Counted from the first letter of the stretch, positions 1 through 8,474 are shown. The stretch: DNA of 64,000 nt from CALMEC01 sp963777565 (GCA_963777565.1 CAVZQZ010000009.1:310001-374000); one strand, 5' to 3'. Numbers and translations: made by a program. The notes: generated from the sequence alone by a model not told the origin.

Positions 1-145
1 GAATCTGGGTGGGGTTGACGTTGGTGTACTCGGAGATCGCCTGCGACGAGATGGAGCTCTTCCCCATCTTCTTCGCCTGTGTGAGCACCTGCAGATACCG
101 CGACAGTCGCGCAGCGACGCCGAGCGTGAGTCGATCCTGAGCCAA
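1..145 (-). CDS. rex: Redox-sensing transcriptional repressor Rex, N-terminal part (cut by window edge)
   Basis: Rex is a winged-helix repressor that senses the NADH/NAD+ ratio and controls respiratory and fermentative genes. Only the first 48 or so residues lie in the window. They read as the Rex DNA-binding domain: a helix ending LSRYLQVL, a GKSSISSQAISEYTNVN stretch that matches the Rex recognition-helix region, then NPTQI where Rex proteins continue into R-R-D. The proposed start is a TTG preceded by a GGGGAAGG ribosome-binding site six bases upstream; no ATG or GTG lies in frame nearby. The NAD-binding domain is outside the window. The family call is fairly secure, the start less so. Confidence 0.72.
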   Translation of the reverse strand, partial: MAQDRLTLGVAARLSRYLQVLTQAKKMGKSSISSQAISEYTNVNPTQI

Positions 146-243
146 CCGTAACCTTCCCCGACCGCCGTGCCGGCGGGATTGTGCCGACGCTCACAAACTA
201 TCAGCACGCGGGAGACGCGCAAGCCCGGCGCCCGTGAGCCGGC

Positions 244-2742
244 TCAGCGCAAGGCGAACACCTTGCTCTCGCGAACGAGGGTCACGCCGTCGGCACCGAG
301 TGCCGTCACGCGCAACCGGTAGCGGCCGGCGGGCAGCTCTCGTCCAGTCCCCTGCCGCCTGGTGAGCATGAACCGGTACGTCCCGGCCGGCCAGTCGGCG
401 GACTGCTTCGCACCCGCCATGCGGATCGGCGCCCCTCCCCCCGCGGGTACGAGCCACAGGCCGAGCTGATGGAGCGGCGCGACCATGAGCGCGTTCCCGG
501 AGCGACCGACCCTGCCGACGGAGACCCGGGCCTCCGCGACGTCTCCCGCCACGCGTATCTCCGGCGAGCCGAGGGCGGCGGGCGACACCACCGGCGTCGC
601 CTGGGCGAACACCGGCGCTGCGCCGACGGTGGCCCCGTCCGCGGCCAGCACCAGCGCGGTTCCCCGGAACGCATCGACTCCCGCGGGCACCTGCACCGTG
701 GCCTGGGCCTCGGCGCCGGGGGCGACCCCCACCGAGTCGCCGGGCGGCATCAACGTCCCGTCGGGCGTGCTCAGCGCGACCCGGTACACGGCAGGATCTG
801 CGGTGAGGTTGCGCAGCGTGAGCCGCAGCCGGGTGGAAGCGCTCGCGGAGCGCCGCCCCGAGAGCACGGCGGGCGTGATCGAGACGGCCAGCGCGCCGGG
901 CATGCGAACCACGCCCGCGCCCTGATCGGTGGACAGCACACCTGGCAGCGGAGCGGCCGCCTGAACGAGCAGGCTGCGGACGTCGGCGGGGGTCAGCTCC
1001 GGTCGGTCGACCCTGACCCGCAGCGCGACCGCCGCGACCTGCGCGGCGGCCGCGCTGGTGCCGCTCATCCTGGCGATCAGCGGCTCGCCACCCGCACCCG
1101 GGTACGCCGTCTCCACGTCGACGGCCGGCGCGACGAGGTCGGGTTCCAGGTGGCCGTCCGCGGTGGGACCGCGCGACGAGAACGACGCGATCGCCTGAGG
1201 CCGGGTGCCCGGATCCACCACGACGATGCGCGCCGCGAACCGCGGGTTTTCGACCAGCACGCGTCCCTGGCGGGCACCGAGTCCGAGCACCGGGATGGGA
1301 ACGTCGGCGCCGGCGCGGATGCCCGGGAAGAGGCCGGGTCCGTCCTGGTCCCACACGCCGAGGGCGACCGCACCCGCCTCGGCCGCGGCTCGGGCCTTGG
1401 TGGCCAGCGTCCCGCCGCCGCGACCCACGACCGCGATCGCGCCCACGACGCGGCTGCGGCCGCGGGCATCAGCGTAGTCGCGAAGCTCATCGCCGCCCGT
1501 CAGCCCGTCCTGCCCGGCGAGAACCCGTACGGGGAACGTGCCGGTCGGCGGGTCGGGACCGATCAGCGGCAACCCGGTGAGGCCCGCGGACGCCGGCCCG
1601 ACCTCGAGCTCCAGAGCGGCGGTGCGCGGATTGCTCGTCGCTCCGATGCCGCCGACGGTGAGCACGTGCTCGGACGCGGCCGGCCCGCCAACAGTCCCGA
1701 CGGCGCCGAACGAGGGCCCGTCGTTCCCGGCCGGCGCCACCACCAGCGAACCGGCCGCATCGGCCGCGTCCGCCGCGAGGGCCACCGGGTCGTCGCCGCC
1801 GCCGTCGAATCCGCGCGCGACGCCGATGAGCACGACCTTGGCGCGATCGTCGAGGTTGCCGTCGTCGTTCGGATCGACGGCCCGGTCGAGGGCGGCGACG
1901 ACACGGTCGCTCCGCGCGAGGGGGCGCACTCGCCCTTCGACGAACTCCCGCGCCACGACGCGGTACGCGAGCATGCGCGGCACACGCTCGGGCGGAAGCC
2001 CGGCCAGGGCCGGCGATCGGAGCACGAGCCCGGCGACCTCGGTCCCGTGCGCCTCGGCGGACCGTCCCTGCGCGCTCGCCTGCGGTCCGGAGTTGCCGCT
2101 CACGAAGTCGGCGCCCCCGACGATCAGCCGGTCCGGCGCGATCGCCCCTCCGAGCCATGGATGCTCCGGCTGGATCCCGGCGTCGATCAGGGCGATGGTC
2201 GCCGGCGCGCCCCCGCCGCGCCCCGGGGCCGGCTGCGCGCCGGGGCCGGGCAGGGGCCGGGCGGCGGGGTCCGGCGCGGAGCTCTGCGCGGGTGCGAGGT
2301 ACGTGACCGGGTAGATCGCCTTGACCTCGGGCAGTTCGGCCACGAGCGCGAGGCGGCCGGTCGGAACGCGGATGCCGAAGCCGTTGACGACCGCTCGGTA
2401 CCGGAAGTTGATGGTCGCGCCGAGCCCGATGAGGGCGGGCTCCACGCTGGCCTGCTGCAACGTGATCTGAGCGAGGGCTCCGGCCCGCTCGGCGGGAGCG
2501 CGCTCCGCGATCGACGGCGCGTCGAGCACGACGATCGCCGACTCGGTGTCGGCCGGCGGCGGCAGCTGCGGGGCCCGGTAGGCCTCGAGCACATCGCGCC
2601 ACGCGCCGGCGGCGCTGATCGCGCGAAGCGGCGTGGTCGACAGGTCCTCGGCGGTTTGGTCGGCCAGCAGCACGGGGGTAGTCGACGCGAGCACGCCGAC
2701 GGCGACGAGGCCGGCACGCCGCATCCACGGGGCGGCGCTCAC
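244..2742 (-). CDS. Secreted subtilisin-like serine protease (peptidase family S8) with PA insert
   Basis: Exported serine endopeptidase of about 832 residues. A short hydrophobic signal segment (about residues 8-27) is followed by a propeptide-like region (about 80-150). The catalytic triad is visible: Asp187 in LIDAGI, His232 in HGTEVAG and Ser563 in MSGTSAAAAQ, with the oxyanion Asn340 in APAGN. A protease-associated (PA) domain is inserted between Asn and Ser (about 400-510), and the last 250 residues look like Ig-type beta domains. The GTG start overlaps the tsaD stop as GTGA, so it is translated as the last gene of the t6A operon. A role in cell-wall or extracellular protein turnover is possible; the substrate is unknown. 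Why it sits in this operon is unclear. Confidence 0.88.
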   Translation of the reverse strand: MSAAPWMRRAGLVAVGVLASTTPVLLADQTAEDLSTTPLRAISAAGAWRDVLEAYRAPQLPPPADTESAIVVLDAPSIAERAPAERAGALAQITLQQASVEPALIGLGATINFRYRAVVNGFGIRVPTGRLALVAELPEVKAIYPVTYLAPAQSSAPDPAARPLPGPGAQPAPGRGGGAPATIALIDAGIQPEHPWLGGAIAPDRLIVGGADFVSGNSGPQASAQGRSAEAHGTEVAGLVLRSPALAGLPPERVPRMLAYRVVAREFVEGRVRPLARSDRVVAALDRAVDPNDDGNLDDRAKVVLIGVARGFDGGGDDPVALAADAADAAGSLVVAPAGNDGPSFGAVGTVGGPAASEHVLTVGGIGATSNPRTAALELEVGPASAGLTGLPLIGPDPPTGTFPVRVLAGQDGLTGGDELRDYADARGRSRVVGAIAVVGRGGGTLATKARAAAEAGAVALGVWDQDGPGLFPGIRAGADVPIPVLGLGARQGRVLVENPRFAARIVVVDPGTRPQAIASFSSRGPTADGHLEPDLVAPAVDVETAYPGAGGEPLIARMSGTSAAAAQVAAVALRVRVDRPELTPADVRSLLVQAAAPLPGVLSTDQGAGVVRMPGALAVSITPAVLSGRRSASASTRLRLTLRNLTADPAVYRVALSTPDGTLMPPGDSVGVAPGAEAQATVQVPAGVDAFRGTALVLAADGATVGAAPVFAQATPVVSPAALGSPEIRVAGDVAEARVSVGRVGRSGNALMVAPLHQLGLWLVPAGGGAPIRMAGAKQSADWPAGTYRFMLTRRQGTGRELPAGRYRLRVTALGADGVTLVRESKVFALR

Positions 2743-3758
2743 GCGGCGATGCCCCCGGGCGGGGCCGTGGCCATGGCGTCGAGGGCGAGGTACCGCGGCC
2801 ATTCGACCACCGGCGAGAACTGAGCGGCGGCGGCGATCATCGCCGCGTTGTCGGTGCAGAGCAAACGATCCGGCACCGCGACCGCCAGGCCGTGCAGGGT
2901 CGCGAGCTCCGCCACAAGCGCCCGAAGCCGCCCGTTGGCCGCGACCCCGCCGCCGAGCCCGACCGTCGGCACCCCGTGCTCGAGGGCGGCGTCGACCAGT
3001 CGCTCGGCGAGCGGCCGCGTGACCGCCTCCTGGTAGGACGCGGCGAGGTCCGCACGGTGCCGGTCGACGTCGTCGCGGAGGTCCCGGATCGCGTACAGCA
3101 GCGCCGTCTTGACCCCGGCGTACGAGAAGTCACGCTCGCTGCGTCCGGAGAGCCCTACCGGAAAGGTGAAGGCAGTCGGGTCGCCCTCCTCCGCGAGCCG
3201 CTCGAGCGCGGGGCCGCCGGGGTAGCCCAGGCCGAGCAGGCGGGCGCCCTTGTCGACCGCCTCGCCCGCCGCGTCGTCGCGGGTCTGCCCGAGCAAGCGT
3301 GGGGCGGCGAGGTCCTGCACCAGGTCGAGGCGCGTGTGGCCGCCCGAGGCGACGAGGCTCACGAAGGGCGGGTCGAGGGCCAGGGGCTCGAGCCAGACGG
3401 CGCAGATATGGCCGTGCAGGTGGTCGACCATGGCGAGCGGCTTGCCGGCGCCGTATGCAAGCCCCTTGGCGGTCGCGACGCCGACGAGCAGCGCGCCGAT
3501 CAGACCTGGTCGCTGGGTGACCGCAACGAGCTCCACGTCGTCCAGTCGGAGCTCGGCCCGCGCGAGCGCCTCGTCGATCACGGCGTTGACGGTGCCGAGG
3601 TGGTGACGCGCCGCGACCTCGGGCACGACGCCGCCGTACGGGGTGTGGAGCTCCGCCTGGCTCGCGACGACGTTCGCGAGGATCCGCCGGCCCTGGACGA
3701 CCGCCGCGGCGGTCTCGTCGCACGACGTCTCGATCGCGAGGATGGGACCGCCGATCAC
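2739..3758 (-). CDS. tsaD: tRNA N6-adenosine threonylcarbamoyltransferase TsaD
   Basis: TsaD transfers the threonylcarbamoyl group to A37 of ANN-decoding tRNAs, working with TsaB and TsaE, both encoded just upstream. The protein (339 aa, usual length) starts with the ASKHA-fold motif LAIETSCDETAAA. It has the metal-binding histidines in RHHLGTVNAV and DHLHGHICAVW, the substrate loop SGGHTRLDLV, and GLGGGVAANG near the C-terminus. The GTG start is chosen because it overlaps the rimI stop as GTGA, in keeping with every other junction in this operon; an upstream extension is possible but looks like non-coding sequence. Confidence 0.95.
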   Translation of the reverse strand: MIGGPILAIETSCDETAAAVVQGRRILANVVASQAELHTPYGGVVPEVAARHHLGTVNAVIDEALARAELRLDDVELVAVTQRPGLIGALLVGVATAKGLAYGAGKPLAMVDHLHGHICAVWLEPLALDPPFVSLVASGGHTRLDLVQDLAAPRLLGQTRDDAAGEAVDKGARLLGLGYPGGPALERLAEEGDPTAFTFPVGLSGRSERDFSYAGVKTALLYAIRDLRDDVDRHRADLAASYQEAVTRPLAERLVDAALEHGVPTVGLGGGVAANGRLRALVAELATLHGLAVAVPDRLLCTDNAAMIAAAAQFSPVVEWPRYLALDAMATAPPGGIAA

Positions 3759-4249
3759 GGCGCCGCCCGCTCGGCGGGAATACGCCACATGATCAACGCG
3801 TCTTCACCGTTGTCACTGTAGTAGCGCGGCCTGACGCCATGGGTAACGAACCCGAGTCGCTGGTAGAGCCTGATCGCGCGATCGTTCGAGACGCGAACCT
3901 CGAGCGTGAACCCGGCATGCTCGCGGCGATCGCCGACCCGCAGCGCCGCTCGCACGAGCGCATCGCCGATGCGCCTCCCGCGGTGCAGCGGATGGACCGT
4001 GACGTTCAGGATGTGCCAGACGTCGGCCTGGAGCGCCATGAGGATGTATCCGAGGATCTCCCGGTCGAGATCGGCGACGAGGCAGACCCCGTCGGGGTGG
4101 CGGAGCTCGCTCTCCACCATCCGCCGGCTCCAGGGGATCGGGTAGCTCTCGCGTTCGATCGTCATGACGCCGCCGTCCAGGTCGCCGGCGCGCATCGACC
4201 GGATCGCGAGACGCGGCTCCGCATCCCTGCCGGCCCGGGCGACGCTCAC
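3755..4249 (-). CDS. rimI: Ribosomal protein S18 alanine N-acetyltransferase RimI (GNAT family)
   Basis: GNAT-fold acetyltransferase of 164 aa, of the RimI type usually found between tsaB and tsaD. The acetyl-CoA binding region is seen as VHPLHRGRRIGDAL (the Q/RxxGxG/A motif in the form HRGRRIGDAL). It is followed by TLEVRVSNDRAIRLYQRLGF, the hallmark RimI C-terminal block (ending in YYSDNGEDALIMW). RimI acetylates the N-terminal alanine of ribosomal protein S18, although in actinobacteria the substrate may be broader. The GTG start overlaps the tsaB stop by GTGA. A fused RimI-TsaD exists in some actinobacteria; here they are separate but coupled. Confidence 0.92.
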   Translation of the reverse strand: MSVARAGRDAEPRLAIRSMRAGDLDGGVMTIERESYPIPWSRRMVESELRHPDGVCLVADLDREILGYILMALQADVWHILNVTVHPLHRGRRIGDALVRAALRVGDRREHAGFTLEVRVSNDRAIRLYQRLGFVTHGVRPRYYSDNGEDALIMWRIPAERAAP

Positions 4250-4956
4250 GCGCGCGCCGCCTCACGCTCCCGGCGAAGCCGGTTCACCTCGGCGTCCGGG
4301 AGCCGCAGGTAGAGCGGTGCCACCGGCCGCGCCCCGCCCGTTGCCGCTCGTGACGCCAGGCGCGACGCGCTGATTGCATGCGCCGGCGACCCCGGCGGCG
4401 CCACGGCGACGGCAGGGCCGACGAACGACTCGCACCGGTGCACACCGTCGCCGGCGAGCCACGCGGGGCGCTCCCGCGACACCTCGGCGGCGAGCAGCTC
4501 GGCGAGCCCGGCACCCGTCGTCGCGACCGGCTCGATCACTACGGCGAGGTCTCCGTCACTGTCGACTCGGTATCCGGCGGCGAAGACCTCCTGACGCTTC
4601 GCGTCGATTACCGGGACCAGGAGGGCGCCCGCCGGAGCGTGATCGGCCATGCCGAGCGCCAGCGCCTCGAGCGAGACCACGCCCGCGACCGGGATCGCGA
4701 GCGCCTGCCCGAGGCCAAGGGCGGTCGCGATGCCGATGCGCAGCCCGGTGAACCCTCCGGGGCCGATCCCGACGACGATCTCGTCGAGGTCGTCGACGCC
4801 CACCCCGGCGGCGTCGAGGAGCAGGTGGATCTCGTGCGCGACCCGGCGCCCCGCACCGGGCTCCGGCGGAAGGATCCGCTCCAGGAGCGTCACGCCGTCG
4901 CGCAGCACGGCGAGGCTGGGAGCCGGTGTGGCGGTGTCGAGTGCAAGCGTCGTCAA
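4246..4956 (-). CDS. tsaB: tRNA threonylcarbamoyladenosine biosynthesis protein TsaB
   Basis: TsaB is the inactive TsaD paralogue that scaffolds the t6A-forming complex. The 236-aa protein begins TTLALDTATPAPSLAVL (ASKHA phosphate-1 motif). It contains IGPGGFTGLRIGIATALGLG, the signature of the family, and DAKRQEVFAAGY. The start is a TTG whose last two bases overlap the tsaE stop (TTGA); the long upstream in-frame stretch is arginine/glycine-rich and overlaps tsaE, so it is not coding. Part of a UDG-tsaE-tsaB-rimI-tsaD-protease operon. Confidence 0.94.
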   Translation of the reverse strand: MTTLALDTATPAPSLAVLRDGVTLLERILPPEPGAGRRVAHEIHLLLDAAGVGVDDLDEIVVGIGPGGFTGLRIGIATALGLGQALAIPVAGVVSLEALALGMADHAPAGALLVPVIDAKRQEVFAAGYRVDSDGDLAVVIEPVATTGAGLAELLAAEVSRERPAWLAGDGVHRCESFVGPAVAVAPPGSPAHAISASRLASRAATGGARPVAPLYLRLPDAEVNRLRREREAARA

Positions 4957-5402
4957 GCGAGACCGCGAAGCGCCGTCTTCAGGCGCTGCTCGCGGCCGCT
5001 CAACGTTAGCAACCGCGTATCGCCGCCTCCGTGCGCAAGCGTCACCTCGACCGCGGCGTCCCGGAACGCCTCGGCGAGCACGTCCGGCCACTCGATGAAC
5101 GCGACGGCGTCCTCCGCCGCCTCGAGTGCGAGCCCCAGCTCCTCGTCGTCGGCGGCCCCCAGGCGGTACGCGTCGAGATGGGCGACCGGAACGGGGCCGT
5201 CGTAGCGCTGGGCGACGGTGAAGGTGGGGCTCGTCACGTGCTCGGTCACGCCGAGGGCGCGAGCGGCGCCCCTCACGAGGGTGGTCTTTCCGGTGCCGAG
5301 CTCGCCCCGGAGCATCACGACGTCGCCGGGCTCGATCACCGACGCGATCGCGCGTCCAACCGCCTCGGTCTCCTCGGGCGTCCGTGTCGTGATCTCGATC
5401 AG
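4953..5402 (-). CDS. tsaE: tRNA threonylcarbamoyladenosine biosynthesis ATPase TsaE, probable CTG start
   Basis: TsaE is the P-loop ATPase that drives TsaD/TsaB turnover. The Walker A motif is GELGTGKTTLVRG, followed by SPTFTVAQRYDG and HLDAYRLG, then FIEWPDVL, all typical of the family. About 149 aa, the usual size. There is no ATG, GTG or TTG in frame close to the conserved N-terminus: upstream codons belong to the glycosylase C-terminus in another frame. The likely start is CTG, giving a CTGA overlap with the preceding stop, parallel to the GTGA and TTGA overlaps of the next genes. The start is therefore inferred. Confidence 0.9.
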   Translation of the reverse strand: MIEITTRTPEETEAVGRAIASVIEPGDVVMLRGELGTGKTTLVRGAARALGVTEHVTSPTFTVAQRYDGPVPVAHLDAYRLGAADDEELGLALEAAEDAVAFIEWPDVLAEAFRDAAVEVTLAHGGGDTRLLTLSGREQRLKTALRGLA

Positions 5403-6112
5403 AACAGCCCGAGCTGCTCCGGCTCCCCCCCCGCCGCGCTCACCGGTGCCATGGCTGGGGCCGCCGGCTCCGGCTCGGCCGTGACGGTCGGCGTCTCGGG
5501 ACGCGGGGTCGGCAGGGGCTCGAATCCCTCCCGGCCGGTCAGCTCGGGAATCCGCGCGAAGTCCGCCTCGAGCGTCGCGAGCATGGACGGGGTGTACAGC
5601 GCGGCCGCCGGGTGGAACAGGGGGTAGAGCAGGAGCGAGTGCCCGCCGATCTCGATCGGGAGCTCGTGGCCGTGGACGCGGCTGATGCCGTCCGGGCGGC
5701 CGGAGATGAGCTTGGTGGCGAAGTTCCCCAGCGTGCAGATGAGCTTGGGCCGGATGATCCCGACCTGCCGGAACAGGTGTGCCTCGCAGGCTTCGATCTC
5801 GGCCGCGAGTGGGTCGCGGTTGCCCGGAGGACGGCATTTGAGGACGTTCGCGACGAAGACGTCGTCGCGGGTGAGGCCGATCCCCGCGAGGAGCTTGTCG
5901 AGGAGCTTGCCGGCCTGACCGACAAACGGGACGCCGAGCCGATCCTCGTGGTAACCGGGTGCCTCGCCCACGAACATCAGGTCCGCATTGGGATCGCCGC
6001 TTCCCAGCACCACCTGCGTGCGGGTCTGGTGGAGCGGGCAGCGAACGCAGTCGACGACCTCACGCGCGTGGTAGTCGGCGAGCTGGGCGGCCCGGGCGGG
6101 GGCGTCGTCCAT
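5399..6112 (-). CDS. Uracil-DNA glycosylase, family 4 (UdgA type, Fe-S)
   Basis: Removes uracil from DNA as the first step of base-excision repair. Visible motifs are GEAPGYHED (motif 1 of family 4), GVPFVGQAGKLLDKLL, the NVLKCRPPGNRDP block, and FHPAAALY for motif 2. Cysteines in CVRCP and in KCRPP/EACEAHL fit the four ligands of the [4Fe-4S] cluster of family 4/5 enzymes. The first 200 residues are the enzyme; about 35 more form a proline/alanine-rich tail ending EQLGLF. The ATG at 6112 precedes MDDAPARAAQLADY and gives 237 aa. First gene of the t6A operon; its promoter must lie in the 257-base gap shared with divergent panC. Confidence 0.92.
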   Translation of the reverse strand: MDDAPARAAQLADYHAREVVDCVRCPLHQTRTQVVLGSGDPNADLMFVGEAPGYHEDRLGVPFVGQAGKLLDKLLAGIGLTRDDVFVANVLKCRPPGNRDPLAAEIEACEAHLFRQVGIIRPKLICTLGNFATKLISGRPDGISRVHGHELPIEIGGHSLLLYPLFHPAAALYTPSMLATLEADFARIPELTGREGFEPLPTPRPETPTVTAEPEPAAPAMAPVSAAGGEPEQLGLF

Positions 6113-6225
6113 CGTGTTCCAGACTAGCGCCCTCGACGGACGCACGCGCCGACGGCGGCACCGTCGTCCCGGCGGTGAGGTGCACCACCGAGCGGTCGTT
6201 GCGGCTTGTACTTCCGGCCGACAGA

Positions 6226-6246
6226 TGAGTAGGCTTTTTCTACTCA
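6226..6246. promoter_or_regulatory. Perfect 7-bp inverted repeat in the glycosylase/panC divergent gap
   Basis: TGAGTAG and CTACTCA flank a seven-base loop GCTTTTT. The element is about 120 bp from each of the two divergent starts. No T-run follows the second arm, so it does not look like an ordinary terminator. It could be an operator for a dimeric regulator or part of a 5' leader of panCDB. No known riboswitch consensus was recognised in this gap. Confidence 0.35.
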
Positions 6247-6369
6247 GAGCGAGTCGGCCTGGCATCCCGAAGGGGAGCTGGAGCGGGGTTCACTCGGAGG
6301 GTTGCCACCTGAGTCGGGTGGATGCCCGTCCGCGGCCTGCTGCCCGGTCACCTGGTCCGAGTGGCACCC

Positions 6370-7260
6370 ATGATCACCACCACGACATCACGGGGGACAA
6401 CACCGCAGGTCGCGCGCACCGTCGCCGATCTCCGCGAGCACGTTGCGCGCCTGCGCGCCGACGGCCGCCGGGTGGCGCTGGTGCCGACGATGGGAGCCTT
6501 CCACGAGGGCCACCTACGCCTCATGCGCCTGGCCGGGACGGACGACCACGCCGTCGTTGTCAGCCTGTTCGTCAATCCCACACAGTTCGGCCCGGCCGAG
6601 GACCTCTCGGCCTACCCGCGCGACGAGGAGCGCGACCTGGCGCTCGCCGCGGAGGCCGGCGTGGATCTGGTGTTCGCGCCCGACGTCGGGGAGATCTACC
6701 CGGAGGGTTTCGGCACCCGCATCACGGTCGAGGGGCCGACCGCCTACCTGGAGGGCGCCTCGCGGCCGCGTCACTTCACCGGCGTCGCGACGGTGGTCGC
6801 CAAGCTCCTCATCGCGGCGCGTCCCGATCGGGCGGTCTTCGGCCAGAAGGACGCCCAGCAGGTCGCGGTGATCCGCCGGCTCGTCGCCGACCTGCATCTG
6901 GACGACATCGAGCTTGTGATCGCGCCGATCGTCCGCGAGCCGGACGGACTCGCGATGAGCAGCCGCAACGCGTACCTCGGCCCGCCCGATCGGGCAGCCG
7001 CGCTCGTGCTGCGACGGGCGCTCGATGCCGCGGTGGACCTCGCCGCGGCCGGTGAGCGCGATCCCCGCGCGATCGAGCGCTGGGCCCTCGGCGTCCTGTC
7101 GTCCGAGCCGCGCTGCGAGCCGGTGTACGCCAGCGTCGTGAACACCGCCACATTCGAGCCGGTCGCCGACCTCACCGAGCGATCGTTGCTGTGCGTCGCC
7201 GCCCGCGTCGGGCCGGCGCGCCTGATCGACAACGACTTCATCGAACCCAACCCCGCCTGA
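6370..7260 (+). CDS. panC: Pantoate-beta-alanine ligase (pantothenate synthetase) PanC
   Basis: Joins pantoate and beta-alanine with ATP to make pantothenate. The HIGH-like motif is PTMGAFHEGHL, followed by SLFVNPTQFGP, and the KMSKS-like motif is GLAMSSRNAYL; the pantoate-binding region TVVAKLL and FGQKDAQQ are present. About 296 aa from the ATG at 6370. An in-frame ATG at 6322 would add 16 residues and cannot be excluded, since neither start has a clear ribosome-binding site. First gene of panC-panD-panB, which together convert ketoisovalerate and aspartate to pantothenate. Confidence 0.93.
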   Translation: MITTTTSRGTTPQVARTVADLREHVARLRADGRRVALVPTMGAFHEGHLRLMRLAGTDDHAVVVSLFVNPTQFGPAEDLSAYPRDEERDLALAAEAGVDLVFAPDVGEIYPEGFGTRITVEGPTAYLEGASRPRHFTGVATVVAKLLIAARPDRAVFGQKDAQQVAVIRRLVADLHLDDIELVIAPIVREPDGLAMSSRNAYLGPPDRAAALVLRRALDAAVDLAAAGERDPRAIERWALGVLSSEPRCEPVYASVVNTATFEPVADLTERSLLCVAARVGPARLIDNDFIEPNPA

Positions 7261-7275
7261 CCGAGGAGCCAAGCG

Positions 7276-7683
7276 ATGCGCACCCGCCGGATGCTGAAGA
7301 GCAAGATCCACCGCGCGATCGTCACCGACGCGAACCTCAACTACGAGGGCAGCATCACCATCGACACCGATCTCCTCGCGCTGGCCGACATCCGGCCGTA
7401 CGAGCAGGTGTTCGTCGTGAACATCAACAACGGCGAGCGCTTCGAGACGTACGCGATCGAGGGTCCCGCCGGCCGGGGCGACATGTGCCTGAACGGCGCC
7501 GCCGCCCGCCTGGCCGAGCCGGGCGACCTGGTGATCGTGATGACCTACGCCGAGTACGCGGACGCGGAGCTCGACGGGTACGAGCCGATCCTCGTGCACG
7601 TCGACGAGTACAACCGCGTCGCGACCGAGACCAGCTCGCCGATCCCCACGACGGTGCCGCCGACGTGGGAGGGCATCCAGTGA
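7276..7683 (+). CDS. panD: Aspartate 1-decarboxylase PanD (pyruvoyl enzyme)
   Basis: Makes beta-alanine from aspartate. The pro-enzyme (135 aa) cleaves itself between Gly25 and Ser26 in NYEGSITIDTDLL to create the pyruvoyl group. The Lys/Tyr region MLKSKIHRA and the conserved ERFETYAI and GDMCLNGAAARL blocks are all seen. A GAGGAG ribosome-binding site lies before the ATG, 15 bases after the panC stop. The C-terminal extension after VHVDEYNRV (about 20 residues, Ser/Thr/Pro-rich) is typical of actinobacterial PanD. Confidence 0.95.
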   Translation: MRTRRMLKSKIHRAIVTDANLNYEGSITIDTDLLALADIRPYEQVFVVNINNGERFETYAIEGPAGRGDMCLNGAAARLAEPGDLVIVMTYAEYADAELDGYEPILVHVDEYNRVATETSSPIPTTVPPTWEGIQ

Positions 7684-8462
7684 TCACCGCCGACGAGCTC
7701 CGGGCGACAAAGGGCCGGCGGCGCATCGCCATGCTCACCGCATACGACTACCCGACCGCGCTGGCGCTCGACCAGGCGGGACTGGATCTCATCCTGGTCG
7801 GCGACTCGGTGGCGATGGTCGAGCTCGGGTTCCCCACGACCCGCGAGGCGACGCTCGCGATGATGGCCCACCACGTGCGGGCGGTCCGCACCGGCGCGGT
7901 CAACACCCACGTGGTGGGCGACCTCCCCGCGGGCAGCTACGAGACGCCCGATGATGCGGCGGCATCCGCGCGGGTGCTGGTGGAGGCCGGCGCCGACAGC
8001 GTGAAGCTGGAGGGCCCGCGGCTCGCCGAGGTGGCCGTGATCCTCGCGGCCGGGATCCCGGTGATGGGCCATGTCGGGCTGCAGCCGCAGACCGCGACGG
8101 TCTACCGGCGGGAGGGCAAGACCCCGTCGGAGGCGAACAGGATCGCCCGTGAGGCACGGGCACTTGAAGCCGCGGGGTGCTTCGCGATCGTCATCGAGGC
8201 GGTCCCCCCGGACCTGGCCACGCGCATCACTCAGGAGGTGGCCGTCCCGACGATCGGCATCGCGGCCGGCGCCGAGACCGACGGGCAGGTGCTGGTGTCG
8301 ACTGATCTCGTCGGCCAGCTGCCGTTCGCACCGCCGTTCATTACACCGAAGGCGAACGTGTTCGGCACGGTGACGAAGGCCGCGCGCGAGTTCGTGGCCG
8401 AGGTCCACGGCGCCAGCCGGGTGGGCGCCACCGACGCTGGGGACTGGCCCACGCTCGTGTGA
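7680..8462 (+). CDS. panB: 3-methyl-2-oxobutanoate hydroxymethyltransferase PanB
   Basis: Adds a hydroxymethyl group from 5,10-methylene-THF to ketoisovalerate, giving ketopantoate. Motifs: MLTAYDYPTALALDQAG, LVGDSVAMVELGF (metal-binding Asp), LEGPRLAEV, PVMGHVGLQPQT, and VIEAVPPDLA with the catalytic Glu; TIGIAAGAETDGQVLV follows. 260 aa, usual length. The GTG start overlaps the panD stop (GTGA). panE for the next step is not in the window. Confidence 0.95.
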   Translation: MITADELRATKGRRRIAMLTAYDYPTALALDQAGLDLILVGDSVAMVELGFPTTREATLAMMAHHVRAVRTGAVNTHVVGDLPAGSYETPDDAAASARVLVEAGADSVKLEGPRLAEVAVILAAGIPVMGHVGLQPQTATVYRREGKTPSEANRIAREARALEAAGCFAIVIEAVPPDLATRITQEVAVPTIGIAAGAETDGQVLVSTDLVGQLPFAPPFITPKANVFGTVTKAAREFVAEVHGASRVGATDAGDWPTLV

Positions 8463-8474
8463 CGGATCGGCGGT

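Noticed and set aside
469..2823. Very long open frames antisense to real genes, for example here and at 14789-17086, 18918-22286 and 26103-29408
   Set aside because: They are mirror frames of high-GC genes: Arg/Gly/Pro/His-rich, no motifs, no ribosome-binding sites, and opposite to well-recognised proteins.
6113..6369. Riboswitch upstream of panC
   Set aside because: No cobalamin, TPP, SAM, ZTP or other familiar core motif could be recognised in the gap.
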